DNA of 64,000 nucleotides from Symsagittifera roscoffensis (Eukaryota; Xenacoelomorpha; Acoela; Convolutidae), in the NCBI RefSeq assembly GCF_963678635.1, contig NC_087066.1:60358875-60422874 (forward strand). The letters run 5' to 3'. Within the stretch, counting starts at the first letter, position 1. Every line of letters starts with the position of its first letter. Under the pieces are notes generated by a model that saw only the letters and a program-made list of their open reading frames with translations, was not told where the DNA came from and did not search any database. Positions 55,937 through 64,000 of the stretch are shown piece by piece. Position numbers and translations under genes: made by a program.

Positions 55937-57036
55937 TGGCGCAGCAAGCAGGATATTCCAAAAACCCACTGAACATCAATCCATTTTGGGAGAGAGCATC
56001 GGCCGAACCACCACTCGAATGGACAAAGTGGGCAGCCATAATGGAGATGGCCGTATTTGCAAAGGATGGGATAGAAATTCGGAATCTACTACGACCAAAA
56101 CCATCACTCACAGACCCTGTTGACCCTGTACATAAAATTGAAATACAGGGCGAAAGTGACGCACAAAGGAAAAACCATGAGGTGCGCAATCAAGAAAAAC
56201 GAGTCGGACATGAAAATCACGTCATAAAAGCCCGGGTGAAAGGGGTTTTATGTAACTCATACAGATGGGACGAAGCAGATGCACGGGTCCGAAGCTACTT
56301 TTTTTTCTGTTTGGGGACTGAAGGCCAAAGACAAATTCAGCAAAAACGACCTAACCTAGTCTTACACAATGTAACCACGCAAGAATTTATGACAACATTG
56401 GAGGATATCTTCGTTACTAACAGAATTGTAGCGTTCGAGCGTTACAATTTTATTTGCCGTAAACAAAAGAAAACGGAAAATCTGGAACAATTTCATGCAG
56501 ATCTCGTCAAATTGGCATCACGGGCAGATTGCGGAGACAGAGAAGACGAATGGGTGAGAGACATGTTTACAGCACACATGCACAATGAAAAAATTGCAGA
56601 AGAATTGTTAGCACAAACACGAACACCACAAGACGTAAACGAGTACGCAATTCGAAGAGAAAAAGGAATTGAACATAGTCGAACTATGAAAATATACCCA
56701 TTCGGGGGACAAACTACACCAAAACAAGAACCCATACATTATATCAATAATCGGGGTGGTCGATATAATTCGACAAATAATCAGAACTCACAAAGAGGTA
56801 GAGGCAGTTTCCGTGGTCGACCATATCCATGCGGATCCCAAAACACAAGAGGACAAGACAGAAATAGCGATACAAGCAGTTCAAAACAATGCTATAAGTG
56901 CGGAAATCAAAACAATCAAAATCACCTGCAATCTTGCCCAGCGAAGGACAAGATTTGTTCAAAATGTGCCAAACGAGGTCATTTTGCAAAAGTTTGCAGA
57001 TCTACAAACATTAATTATTTGACCCGACAGGATTAG
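55936..57036 (+). CDS. gag: Gag polyprotein, intact frame, 366 residues
   Basis: It encodes the structural protein of the retrotransposon particle. The start ATG uses the final A of the 5' LTR and lies over the primer site; a later start is possible but would remove conserved N-terminal sequence. The capsid region spans about residues 10-230 (FWERASAEPPLEWTKWAAIM, FFFCLGTEGQRQI, FICRKQKKTENLEQFHADLV). A Gly/Arg/Asn-rich linker (about 255-320) leads to two zinc knuckles: CYKCGNQNNQNHLQSC, then CSKCAKRGHFAKVC (C-x2-C-x4-H-x4-C). The frame ends in TAG, and Pol sequence continues in the same frame beyond it. No frameshift within Gag. Confidence 0.9.
   Translation: MAQQAGYSKNPLNINPFWERASAEPPLEWTKWAAIMEMAVFAKDGIEIRNLLRPKPSLTDPVDPVHKIEIQGESDAQRKNHEVRNQEKRVGHENHVIKARVKGVLCNSYRWDEADARVRSYFFFCLGTEGQRQIQQKRPNLVLHNVTTQEFMTTLEDIFVTNRIVAFERYNFICRKQKKTENLEQFHADLVKLASRADCGDREDEWVRDMFTAHMHNEKIAEELLAQTRTPQDVNEYAIRREKGIEHSRTMKIYPFGGQTTPKQEPIHYINNRGGRYNSTNNQNSQRGRGSFRGRPYPCGSQNTRGQDRNSDTSSSKQCYKCGNQNNQNHLQSCPAKDKICSKCAKRGHFAKVCRSTNINYLTRQD
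55937..55954 (+). promoter_or_regulatory. Primer-binding site, tRNA-Ser type
   Basis: TGGCGCAGCAAGCAGGAT follows the LTR with no gap. Its complement ends CCTGCTTGCTGCGCCA, matching a serine-tRNA 3' end plus CCA; the tRNA-like fragment at 36660-36687 differs by two bases over this stretch. Mag elements are known to use tRNA-Ser. The site overlaps the first codons of Gag. Confidence 0.75.
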
Positions 57037-57640
57037 CAACAGGAAGAGATAGAAACAGAAAGCATCGAAACGGAAAACGATCCAGTAGCTTTTGCCAAGT
57101 TTACGTCAAGTAGTGGATGGGATGAATATCAAATAGAAGACTTTTCGGTTATGGCGATCGCTGAATCGTTTGAGATCAAAAATTCAAATCTTCTGTCAGA
57201 AAATGATCTGAATGGACATGTCGTAAAACTAAAAACAAAGGCAGAACAACTATTTGCTATCGCCGACTTAGGAAGTCCAAAGTCATTTTTGAATGAAAAA
57301 AACCGCACGGCGCATTCAACAAAACGATAGATCAGCAATATTTAAATGTATCCTACCAGACGACACAGCAAGAAATCTGGCCTGCTATAATGGCGAAAAA
57401 ATAATCCCAAAGGGACGATTAATCATAGCAATTGAATCGGGAGGCTGGAAGATTCAATCAGCCCCATTCATCATTGTAGATGATCAAAAAGCCAATATCA
57501 TCGGACGCAATTTACTACCAAAAATCGGCGTCAAGCTGATTCAAGAAACAAACAAACAAACCATTTTGAATATTTGCGAAAAAGAAGAATCTGATCAGGT
57601 TATCAAACAATGGGTTAAAGATAATTTCCAACAACTATGC
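57037..57640 (+). pseudogene. pol: Protease region of pol, frameshifted
   Basis: Sequence after the Gag TAG continues in frame. It reaches AIADLGSPKSFLNE, the aspartic protease active site in which the usual D-[ST]-G is D-L-G. The frame shifts by one near 57290-57300, and the second half follows in the new frame: ESGGWKIQSAPFIIVDDQ and ANIIGRNLLPKIGVKL, the flap and GR[DN]LL motif of Gypsy proteases. Confidence 0.8.
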
Positions 57641-58591
57641 ATACGTATCGGAAAATCAAAAAATCACATGATAAAAACCCAATTCAGTCAAGACTTCGTA
57701 CCAATACAACAGGAAGGCCGACGTATTCCTGTACACTTACAGGAAAGAGTTGAAGGGGAGCTCAGTAAGTTGATGGATTAAAACCACATCATCAAATTGG
57801 ATAAAGGTTTGGACCAACAATTTATTAGTCCCCTTGTGATCACGGTAAAAAAGGATTAAACAGTCAAACTTGTACTTGATTCTAAGAAAATCAACAAATT
57901 CATACACAAAAACAAATACCAAATGCCCAACATTGAACTCCTGTTGGATAACATCGCACAGGTGGTAAAATCAGACAAGTCTCAGCAAACGCTATTTTCA
58001 ACACTGGACCTTTGGTACGCATACTCACAAATCCCATTGCATGAAACGACCAAGGAACAATGCAACTTTAGTATTATCGGAGGCCACGCTACTGGAACGT
58101 ATCAATTTCAAACAGGATTCTATGTCCTCACGGATATGCCATCCAAATTTCAAAAAGCGATCGATTTAACTCTTACTAGTTGCACAAACACCTACGCTTA
58201 TTTGGACGATATTTTGATTGTCACAAAAGGAAAGTTGGATACACATAAACGCAATTTACAATCAGTTTTGAAAAAATTGGGAGAAGAAAACTTAGCAATA
58301 TCATTGGATAAATGTAAGTTTGCATGCAAACAAGTTGATTGGTTAGGATTTAGTGTTAATAGTGAGGGTAAAAAACCACTGGTAAAAAAGACTGAGGCTA
58401 TTGAGAAACTATTACCACCGAAAACTTTTAAGCAACTAAAAAGTTTTATGGGTTCCATACATCACCTCACACGGTACATTCCAAAACTGGCACAAACCGC
58501 CGCCGCGTTACGCCCATTACTAAAAAACACAGAAAAAACAGACCACTCGAATGGTCCACAGAGCATAATACAGCATTTAACAACATATTAA
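57641..58591 (+). pseudogene. pol: Reverse transcriptase region of pol, two stops
   Basis: One frame runs through to 58591 with TAA at 57779 and 57857. Conserved blocks are QFISPLVITVKKD, LVLDSKKINKFIHKNKYQMP, STLDLWYAYSQIPLH and AYLDDILIVTKGK (the YxDD catalytic box), then LDKCKFACKQVDWLGF and PPKTFKQLKSFMGSIHHLTR (thumb). The DLWYAYSQIPL block keeps the first catalytic Asp. The frame is lost near 58540-58600. Confidence 0.88.
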
Positions 58592-59120
58592 AACTGGTTT
58601 CAGAAATAACACAAAATCAACATTTTGACCAACATTTAGATACTCGCATAGTATGCGATGTGTCAACTACAGGACTAGGAGCCGCACTCGAACAATTTTC
58701 ACCAGAGGGTTGGGTTGCCGTAGCATATGCATCACGATTTTTGAACTCATTAGAGGAAAAATACTCGGTCAACGAACTTGAATTGTTAGGGGTCGTGTGG
58801 GCAATCGAACATTTTAAATACTATCTGTATGGGAAAAATTTTACCGTCATCACTGATCACCAAGCTTTGATCAGCGCGTTGAACGCGAGCGAGCGATTAA
58901 AAACCAGTCAAAGTCGGCTCACTCGTTGGATCGACCGATTAATCCCCTTTCTCTTCGATATCAAACATCTCGCGGGGAGCAAAATTGGGCTAATTGACTA
59001 CATATCCCAAAACCCGGTCGGATTGGCAATACCCCCTAGTGAGTATGACGAGAAATTTGTTGTAGCATCAATTAGGGCTATCATTAATAACCTGGAAATT
59101 ATTGATAATGCCATTCTAAA
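58592..59120 (+). pseudogene. pol: RNase H region of pol
   Basis: In a new frame, RIVCDVSTTGLGAALEQF gives the first catalytic Asp, NELELLGVVWAIEHFKYYLY the Glu, and FTVITDHQALI the next Asp. DRLIPFLFDIKHLAGSKIG followed by LIDYISQ is the tether typical of Gypsy RNase H. This segment has no internal stop and looks the best preserved part of Pol. Confidence 0.88.
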
Positions 59121-59966
59121 CAATCTAGCCAATCGGAGCGAAGCACAATATCAGCTGATCAAAAAGCGCGCGAAAAACAAAGGACTATTGAATGCTACTT
59201 CAAACATTCAATTAACAATGAAACATTTCAAACATTCCGCAACCGGTCATTGCCAAAATAATAACACAAATCAGTTTCACTCAAAATCTGCTGAAAATCA
59301 GTCAACGCTCTTCCGATACAAAGAATTTAAAAACCAAAAAACATCCGTGCATAAAATCTCAGTTAAACAACGCCACAACGCAGCTATGAGCCGTAAAGAT
59401 ACTAAGGGGTTCAAAGGAGGATTCATCCCAACAGAATTAAAATCATCAGAGGCAAGAGGACGAATAGCTTCACGGGAAAACTGGCACGGCTCATCCGATC
59501 GGGAAGAAAGCCTTTCGGACCCCAGATAAAAAACCTCCCAACAAAGGAAAGAAAGGGCACCCGGAGGCACAAATGTCACCACAACAAGCACATCTTCAAC
59601 AAACATCAACGCCCGTACGGGACCCAAGGGAGATACTTTCGACTAAGAAGATCGATACTATCAAAAAGTCAAACTTACCGGAGATCACTTTCACGGATAC
59701 AAATGCATCCGGAAACAGAACAGATCGGATCAGTTCAGGATGCAAAATGCAAAAAATGACGACACAAACTACAACGACAACTACACAAACAACCCCATCG
59801 AAACCACATACTACAACAGCTTCTACCCAAACACCCGAAGAACCAAAAGACATAGTATCGGATATTTATGTCAGCCGGGTAAAATCCGGAAATTTGCGTA
59901 CAGGAGATACTGGCTCCCAATTTTGAACCGCCAACAATGGGACACACGTAAAAAGCCAGTCACGAG
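59121..59966 (+). pseudogene. pol: Long RNase H-integrase linker
   Basis: About 280 codons separate RNase H from the integrase zinc domain, more than I would expect for this family. The sequence is Asn/Lys-rich (59121-59529), then Thr-rich (about 59760-59850, with TTTTTTQTTPSKPHTTTAST). Frames change at least twice. No domain is recognised. It may be an expanded linker or extra inserted sequence. Confidence 0.55.
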
Positions 59967-60953
59967 ATGATATCAGCCGGACTAGTCGCTACAGTGGACA
60001 AAACGACCAATACAGTGGAGGCGGAAGAAGACACGCCTTTGTTTAGACAAAAACTACAACGCGTATTGGGTGTTCGTTTTATCGCCGCAGCCACCAAGAA
60101 AGATAGAAACCTTCGCCCTCTTATCAACTTCGTCAAAAAGAGGGATTGGGAAGCAATCAAAACTTCGTACGTCCAGTACTGGTATAACATCAGAAACAGA
60201 CTCCATGTCCGAGAGGATTGTTTACTGATAGACGAAAGAATAGTCATCCCCACACCGCTGAGGCAGATAGTACTTGATAGTCTGCATCTGACGCACCCTG
60301 GATCGGCAGCGATGCTGGATCTTAGCAACCACGTATGGTTTCCGCATATGCATTGGGCAATTGTGCAGATGGCACAGAATTGCAAACACTGCACCGAAGA
60401 AGGTGAAAATTCAAAAACAAATAATCGGGAAAAAACATTCGTTCCAAATGGAACCAGTAGTTGAACCAAATGGAGAAGTACAAGTAGATTTTGCAGGACC
60501 CCTTCCGGATGAACTAAATGAAGAGGCATATATTTTAGTCGCAATAGATAAGTGGTCATAATTCCTAAGTGCAAAAGTTGTAACAAACACAACAGCAGAT
60601 ATTGCTATTAAATTTATGCAACGATACATTTCAAACAACGGGGTACCCCGCAGGATAAGGTGTGATCAAGCACAAACATTTGGAGCTTAAAAATTTCAGC
60701 TCTTCTGTCATACAAACAATATTAAGCTGCTATTTGCACCGGTGGATGATCATAGAGCAATAGGGGTCGTCGAGAGAATGATACAAACTTTAAAACGTAG
60801 ATTAGCGGTTATGAGAATAGACAAAACAAATACACCATACAAACTTGCTTCAGATGTAGCAAAAATTATCAAAACACTTAGAAATACACCGCATAGCGTA
60901 ACAAAAATTTCACCAACTGAGGCCCACATGGGACGTAAATCAAACACACCTTT
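59967..60953 (+). pseudogene. pol: Integrase region of pol, frameshift and two stops
   Basis: The zinc-binding HHCC domain is at 60270-60405 (LHLTHPG, then NCKHCTE), with the pattern WFPHMHWAIVQMAQN. The frame changes by one near 60400. The catalytic core follows: EVQVDFAGPLPDE (first Asp), IRCDQAQTFGA (second Asp) and GVVERMIQTLKRRL (Glu). TAA codons lie at 60559 and 60688, at positions where lysine or arginine is usual. Confidence 0.85.
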
Positions 60954-61958
60954 ATCAAACTTAGCAACTAATAGTTCACCCAACAATTTGAATTGGGAAA
61001 ATGCAAAACATGCATGTTTAGATCGCAAGAACCTTACCAAGCCGCCCCTACCCGCTGAGGTAACGCACGAATTACAGCGATGGTCGGAATATGAAGTATC
61101 TATCAACAAACGAGACCAAAAGCCACTAATGCCACGTGATTTGACAAACTCGGGCGTAACAAAACAACAGAAAGACACAGGTGCAAAATCTAAAGCTATA
61201 GAAATAATCAAAAATAAGTAAAACGTAAGGTATAAGGGATTACAAACAACGGTAGACAAAAACACGAAAAAACGGATAGATCAGGTAGCACGAAAAACAA
61301 TAAGAATAGCGACCAAGGTAAAAGATCCGAGAACGTTCGAACAGAAATTTACAACCAAAGACGGTAAATTACTTACATATACCCCACACACTACTTGGGT
61401 TCAAACATTCGGAAAACAACCAATCTTTTTGTATCGAATCCTTTAATATACAGACCATCAAACTTAGCAACTAATAGTTCACCCAACAATTTGAATTGGG
61501 AAAATGCAAAACATGCATGTTTAGATCGCAAGAACCTTACCAAGCCGCCCCTACCCGCTGAGGTAACGCACGAATTACTGCGATGGTCGGAAGATGAAGT
61601 ATCTATCAACAAACGAGACCAAAAGCCACTAATGCCACGTGATTTGACAAACACGGGCGTAACAAAACAACAGAAAGACACAGGTGCAAAATCTAAAGCT
61701 ATAGAAATAATCAAAATAAGTTAAACGTAAGGTATAAGGGATTACAAACAACGGTAGACAAAAACACGAAAAAACGGATAGATCAGGTAGCACGAAAAAC
61801 AATAAGAATAGCGACCAAGGTAAAAGATCCGAGAACGTTCGAACAGAAATTTACAACCAAAGACGGTAAATTACTTACATATACCCCACACACTGCTTGG
61901 GTTCAAACATTCGGAAAACAACCAATCTTTTTGTATCGAATCCTTTAATATACGGACC
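60954..61958 (+). repeat. pol: 502-503-bp tandem duplication inside integrase C-terminal region
   Basis: 60954-61456 and 61457-61958 differ at only a few bases and one single-base indel. Each copy encodes the tail of integrase (NLATNSSPNNLNWENAKHAC, then PLMPRDLTNSGVTKQQ), a stretch with KDPRTFEQKFTTKDGKLLTY, and a stop at FLYRIL. Because the unit is not a multiple of three, the two copies read in different frames. The duplication is young relative to the element. Confidence 0.95.
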
Positions 61959-62854
61959 ATGCAGACCGTCTCGTCTCAGTGACTATGTTGCTTATAAATC
62001 CGCACGGAGATCAGGACCTTGCCTACGTTTTTTAGACATCGAGAACCCTACCGCTCCCCAACACCCGATGTTCAAGGAAGACGAACAAACTGGCCTCCCG
62101 AAGAAATTGACACAAAAGGAAAGAATGCACGTACAAGGAAAATCCAATAGTCCGGCAAAAAGAAAAACAAAAGCAACGGGGAAACGGACCGGCGGGCAAC
62201 CCACAAGGAGATTACAAACAAGTGGGATGAGTCTAAAAGCAGTAATTCCAGTTGGGACTTCGCAGGCCAACGAAACAGCAACACCAGCTCTGACAAACCC
62301 GAAGAGGACGATCAATAATCGGATTCCTCCGAAGACATTGCCCCATCACCAAAGCGGCAAAACAAAAAACAAACTCGTCCAACGAATGCACCGGAACCAT
62401 TGAGGAAATCAACACGAAACCGCCAATCGGCGCTTTCTCATGCTTTTGGAAACCCGGTGCCTATTTAAGCGATCGAAGATAAGCAAAACAAAGAAACAAA
62501 ACAATCAATTAGATTTCAAATCGACTCACCACCGGCTAGACAAGAAAATGCTTATCCCAGCCTAAAATCCCTCATTCAGGAAATGGGCTTTACTGAAACA
62601 ACTCCCCAATTCAAGGCATGCATCAAACTAATAGAGGCAATTAGTCGGAAAAGCAAGATCAACCAACTGAAGTTGTTGATTTAATTTCGCCGCCAATTGA
62701 AGATGAGCCAACCGACACGAATAACCATATTTTATTTATCAAAACGAAAAGTTGCCCAGAAGGTGGAGTGGATGACGCTCAGAATGATGACGAGGAGGAA
62801 CACGAAAGCCAGGGAGAAGAAACTGCCAAGCAGAATACACAACCTGAAAAGTAA
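61959..62854 (+). pseudogene. 3' coding tail of Gypsy element
   Basis: Frames here look coding but are broken. One segment ends RKSTRNRQSALSHAFGNPVP at 62468, resembling the usual R-S-x-R-x-R end of Gypsy Pol. Another runs to TAA at 62852-62854 with an acidic end (DDAQNDDEEEHESQGEETAK). The short frame at 62697-62882 is a shadow of this one. Either Pol has a long C-terminal extension or there was a third frame. No env-like features (signal peptide, membrane anchor) are visible. Confidence 0.5.
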
Positions 62855-62956
62855 TGCCAAAAGAGTCCTACCGGGACTATAAAACTCAATCTATCAGTCC
62901 TAAGGGGACTTTAAAAACTCAATTTACAAAACAATAGTTTATAAATTTTTGTTGTC

Positions 62957-62965
62957 AAGGGGGAA
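62957..62965 (+). promoter_or_regulatory. Polypurine tract
   Basis: AAGGGGGAA directly abuts the 3' LTR start TGTCAT, the standard site for plus-strand DNA priming. Confidence 0.85.
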
Positions 62966-63220
62966 TGTCATCCGGTCTGGATCGACAAACTATCTTTATA
63001 AGTATGTTATTTATATTATTAACAATCTTATGTTTAACGCCTAGATGGCTGGTCACTTGACCTTGGTAGACAGAGAGAACGAACTCTAACTGCAATAAGA
63101 AAAGAGAGTTGAATAAATGTTATCTGTCAACTAGTCGTTTCTTTTGCTCCGACTTAGAATTAAAGGTTTATCGATCCATTCGGATTCAAGTCTTAGAACA
63201 TCATACCCTCCGGTATGACA
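62966..63220 (+). repeat. 3' LTR of Gypsy element
   Basis: 255 bp, TGTCAT...ATGACA, about 97% identical to the 5' LTR. It shares diagnostic bases with the truncated LTR at 51471-51602. Confidence 0.95.
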
Positions 63221-64000
63221 GCAGGTTTCTAGGCCGAAATCATGAGAAGCCAACTATAGGTTGTAGCGTGTAGTGATGCGGGGGACCACAATCTCTTACC
63301 ATCAATTCCGGTGGGTAAAATTTTGGCGTTTATTTACGACATTCTATTTTGATCGAAAAAAAACTAAATTGCTCTAAACTCGCTTTTAGCAGCAAAATAA
63401 GTTTACTTTAAGGATCTAGCGCGCCCCACGAAAAAAGTTTGATCCAAACCTTTCAAAAACTACTCAAGATCATTGTTTTCTTCTAAAAAGTTGTCTGCAC
63501 TGTGAAAAATTTTGACAAAAATGGGTATTCGTCGGTTACGGTAGAACTCAAAATGGCTGAAGCATTCGCGGATCTAGGAAGTTCAGCGGATTTTAGTTTC
63601 TTCTATTGCTCGACAAACTGATTTCACAATCTTTCCCATTACGAGGACCTACGATTATACCATCTTTTTATATAAAACATGCAAACTTGCAGTTGGAAAG
63701 TATTTACAATTTTTGCAACAAGGGTAGCCGGTTACTGTGCATTTTTTCTTCAAATTTTCATCAAATTAGTGTCGTTTTTTCTGTCTGGTGAAACGAAAAA
63801 AAAATTAGGCAAATGCGCCAACCACATTCAAATAACCCATTTAGAGTAAAACTGGAGCCCACTCGAGTAAAACTAAGTTTTCGCGGTTCAACTTAAGTTT
63901 AAATAAACTATTGTAAGTCTGCACGCTCACCTTAGTAGCTTGAATTCAGACCAAAAATTTCAAACCGGTTTTTCTCGACATTGAGAAAATTTTTTCAAAT
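63221..64000. other. Noncoding stretch at window end
   Basis: No gene or recognised repeat; 63606-63791 is a background-length frame. Confidence 0.4.

Larger units (their letters stand above)
55682..63220 (+). mobile_element. Mag-type Ty3/Gypsy LTR retrotransposon, near full length
   Basis: The element spans 7539 bp: 5' LTR 55682-55936, primer site, Gag, protease, reverse transcriptase, RNase H, integrase, a 3' coding tail, purine tract and 3' LTR 62966-63220. The LTRs differ at about 8 places in 255 bp (roughly 3%). Pol carries several stops and frameshifts, so the copy cannot move by itself. Target duplication is unclear: flanks are ACAG and GCAG. The Mag assignment rests on Gag zinc-knuckle layout, RT motifs and the tRNA-Ser primer. 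Confidence 0.92.

Noticed and set aside
57034-61221. Alternative genetic code with TAA/TAG as sense codons
   Set aside because: Pol also has several frameshifts, the transporter and Gag end normally at standard stops, and lysine/glutamate-to-stop changes are the easiest nonsense mutations in AT-rich DNA.
61897-62403. 168-codon frame as a separate gene
   Set aside because: Its start is an out-of-frame reading of the end of the duplicated integrase segment; it is at best part of the broken 3' tail.
55682-63220. Endogenous retrovirus with env
   Set aside because: No signal peptide, surface-protein cysteines or membrane anchor follow Pol; the structure fits a Gypsy retrotransposon without envelope.

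Overview
The window is AT-rich, repeat-dense eukaryotic DNA, almost certainly from an animal. There are no operons or ribosome-binding sites. The clearest host gene, an SLC18B1-like transporter, is split by two GT-AG introns. A second gene encodes the first half of a claudin/PMP22-type four-membrane-segment protein. The two large mobile elements are Ty3/Gypsy retrotransposons of Mag type. I cannot assign a phylum. A run of 200 N marks an assembly gap at 25657-25856. Layout, left end: 1-1490 is a three-level nest. A long palindromic repeat is interrupted by an 877-bp terminal-inverted-repeat (TIR) transposon with an 8-bp target duplication, which itself carries a copy of a third, short repeat. 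3500-9467 is a heavily decayed Mag-type Gypsy element on the minus strand. 11884-14218 (minus) is the transporter gene, coding for 511 residues in three exons that join in frame. Layout, middle: 15-20 kb is mostly diverged repeats, with one weak candidate exon at 20119-20301. 21385-22451 (plus) holds two exons of the claudin-like gene; its second splice acceptor is preceded by three decayed copies of itself. 22.7-49 kb is mostly noncoding. It is dominated by a ~530-bp family with the architecture of non-autonomous Helentrons (HINEs), a ~400-bp TIR family beginning CAGGGGCGGATCTAGG, several palindromes, and a 22-bp GCGAC-rich minisatellite at 48.3-48.8 kb. Layout, right end: 48852-55813 is an imperfect tandem duplication whose right breakpoint lies inside a retrotransposon LTR. 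Each copy carries a reading frame for a small signal-peptide protein of unknown function. 55682-63220 is a nearly full-length Mag-type Gypsy element with two 255-bp LTRs, a tRNA-Ser-like primer site, an intact Gag frame that starts on the last base of the 5' LTR, and a broken Pol with a 502-503-bp internal tandem duplication. Function: apart from the transporter, the claudin-like fragment and perhaps the small secreted proteins, nothing looks like a working host gene. The window is best read as a record of nested transposition: TIR element into palindrome, retroelement beside the secreted-protein frame, then tandem duplication of both. No new multi-gene system is evident. The most notable items are the HINE-like family, the Gag start codon placed within the tRNA primer site, the repeated splice acceptor, and the duplicated secreted-protein locus.
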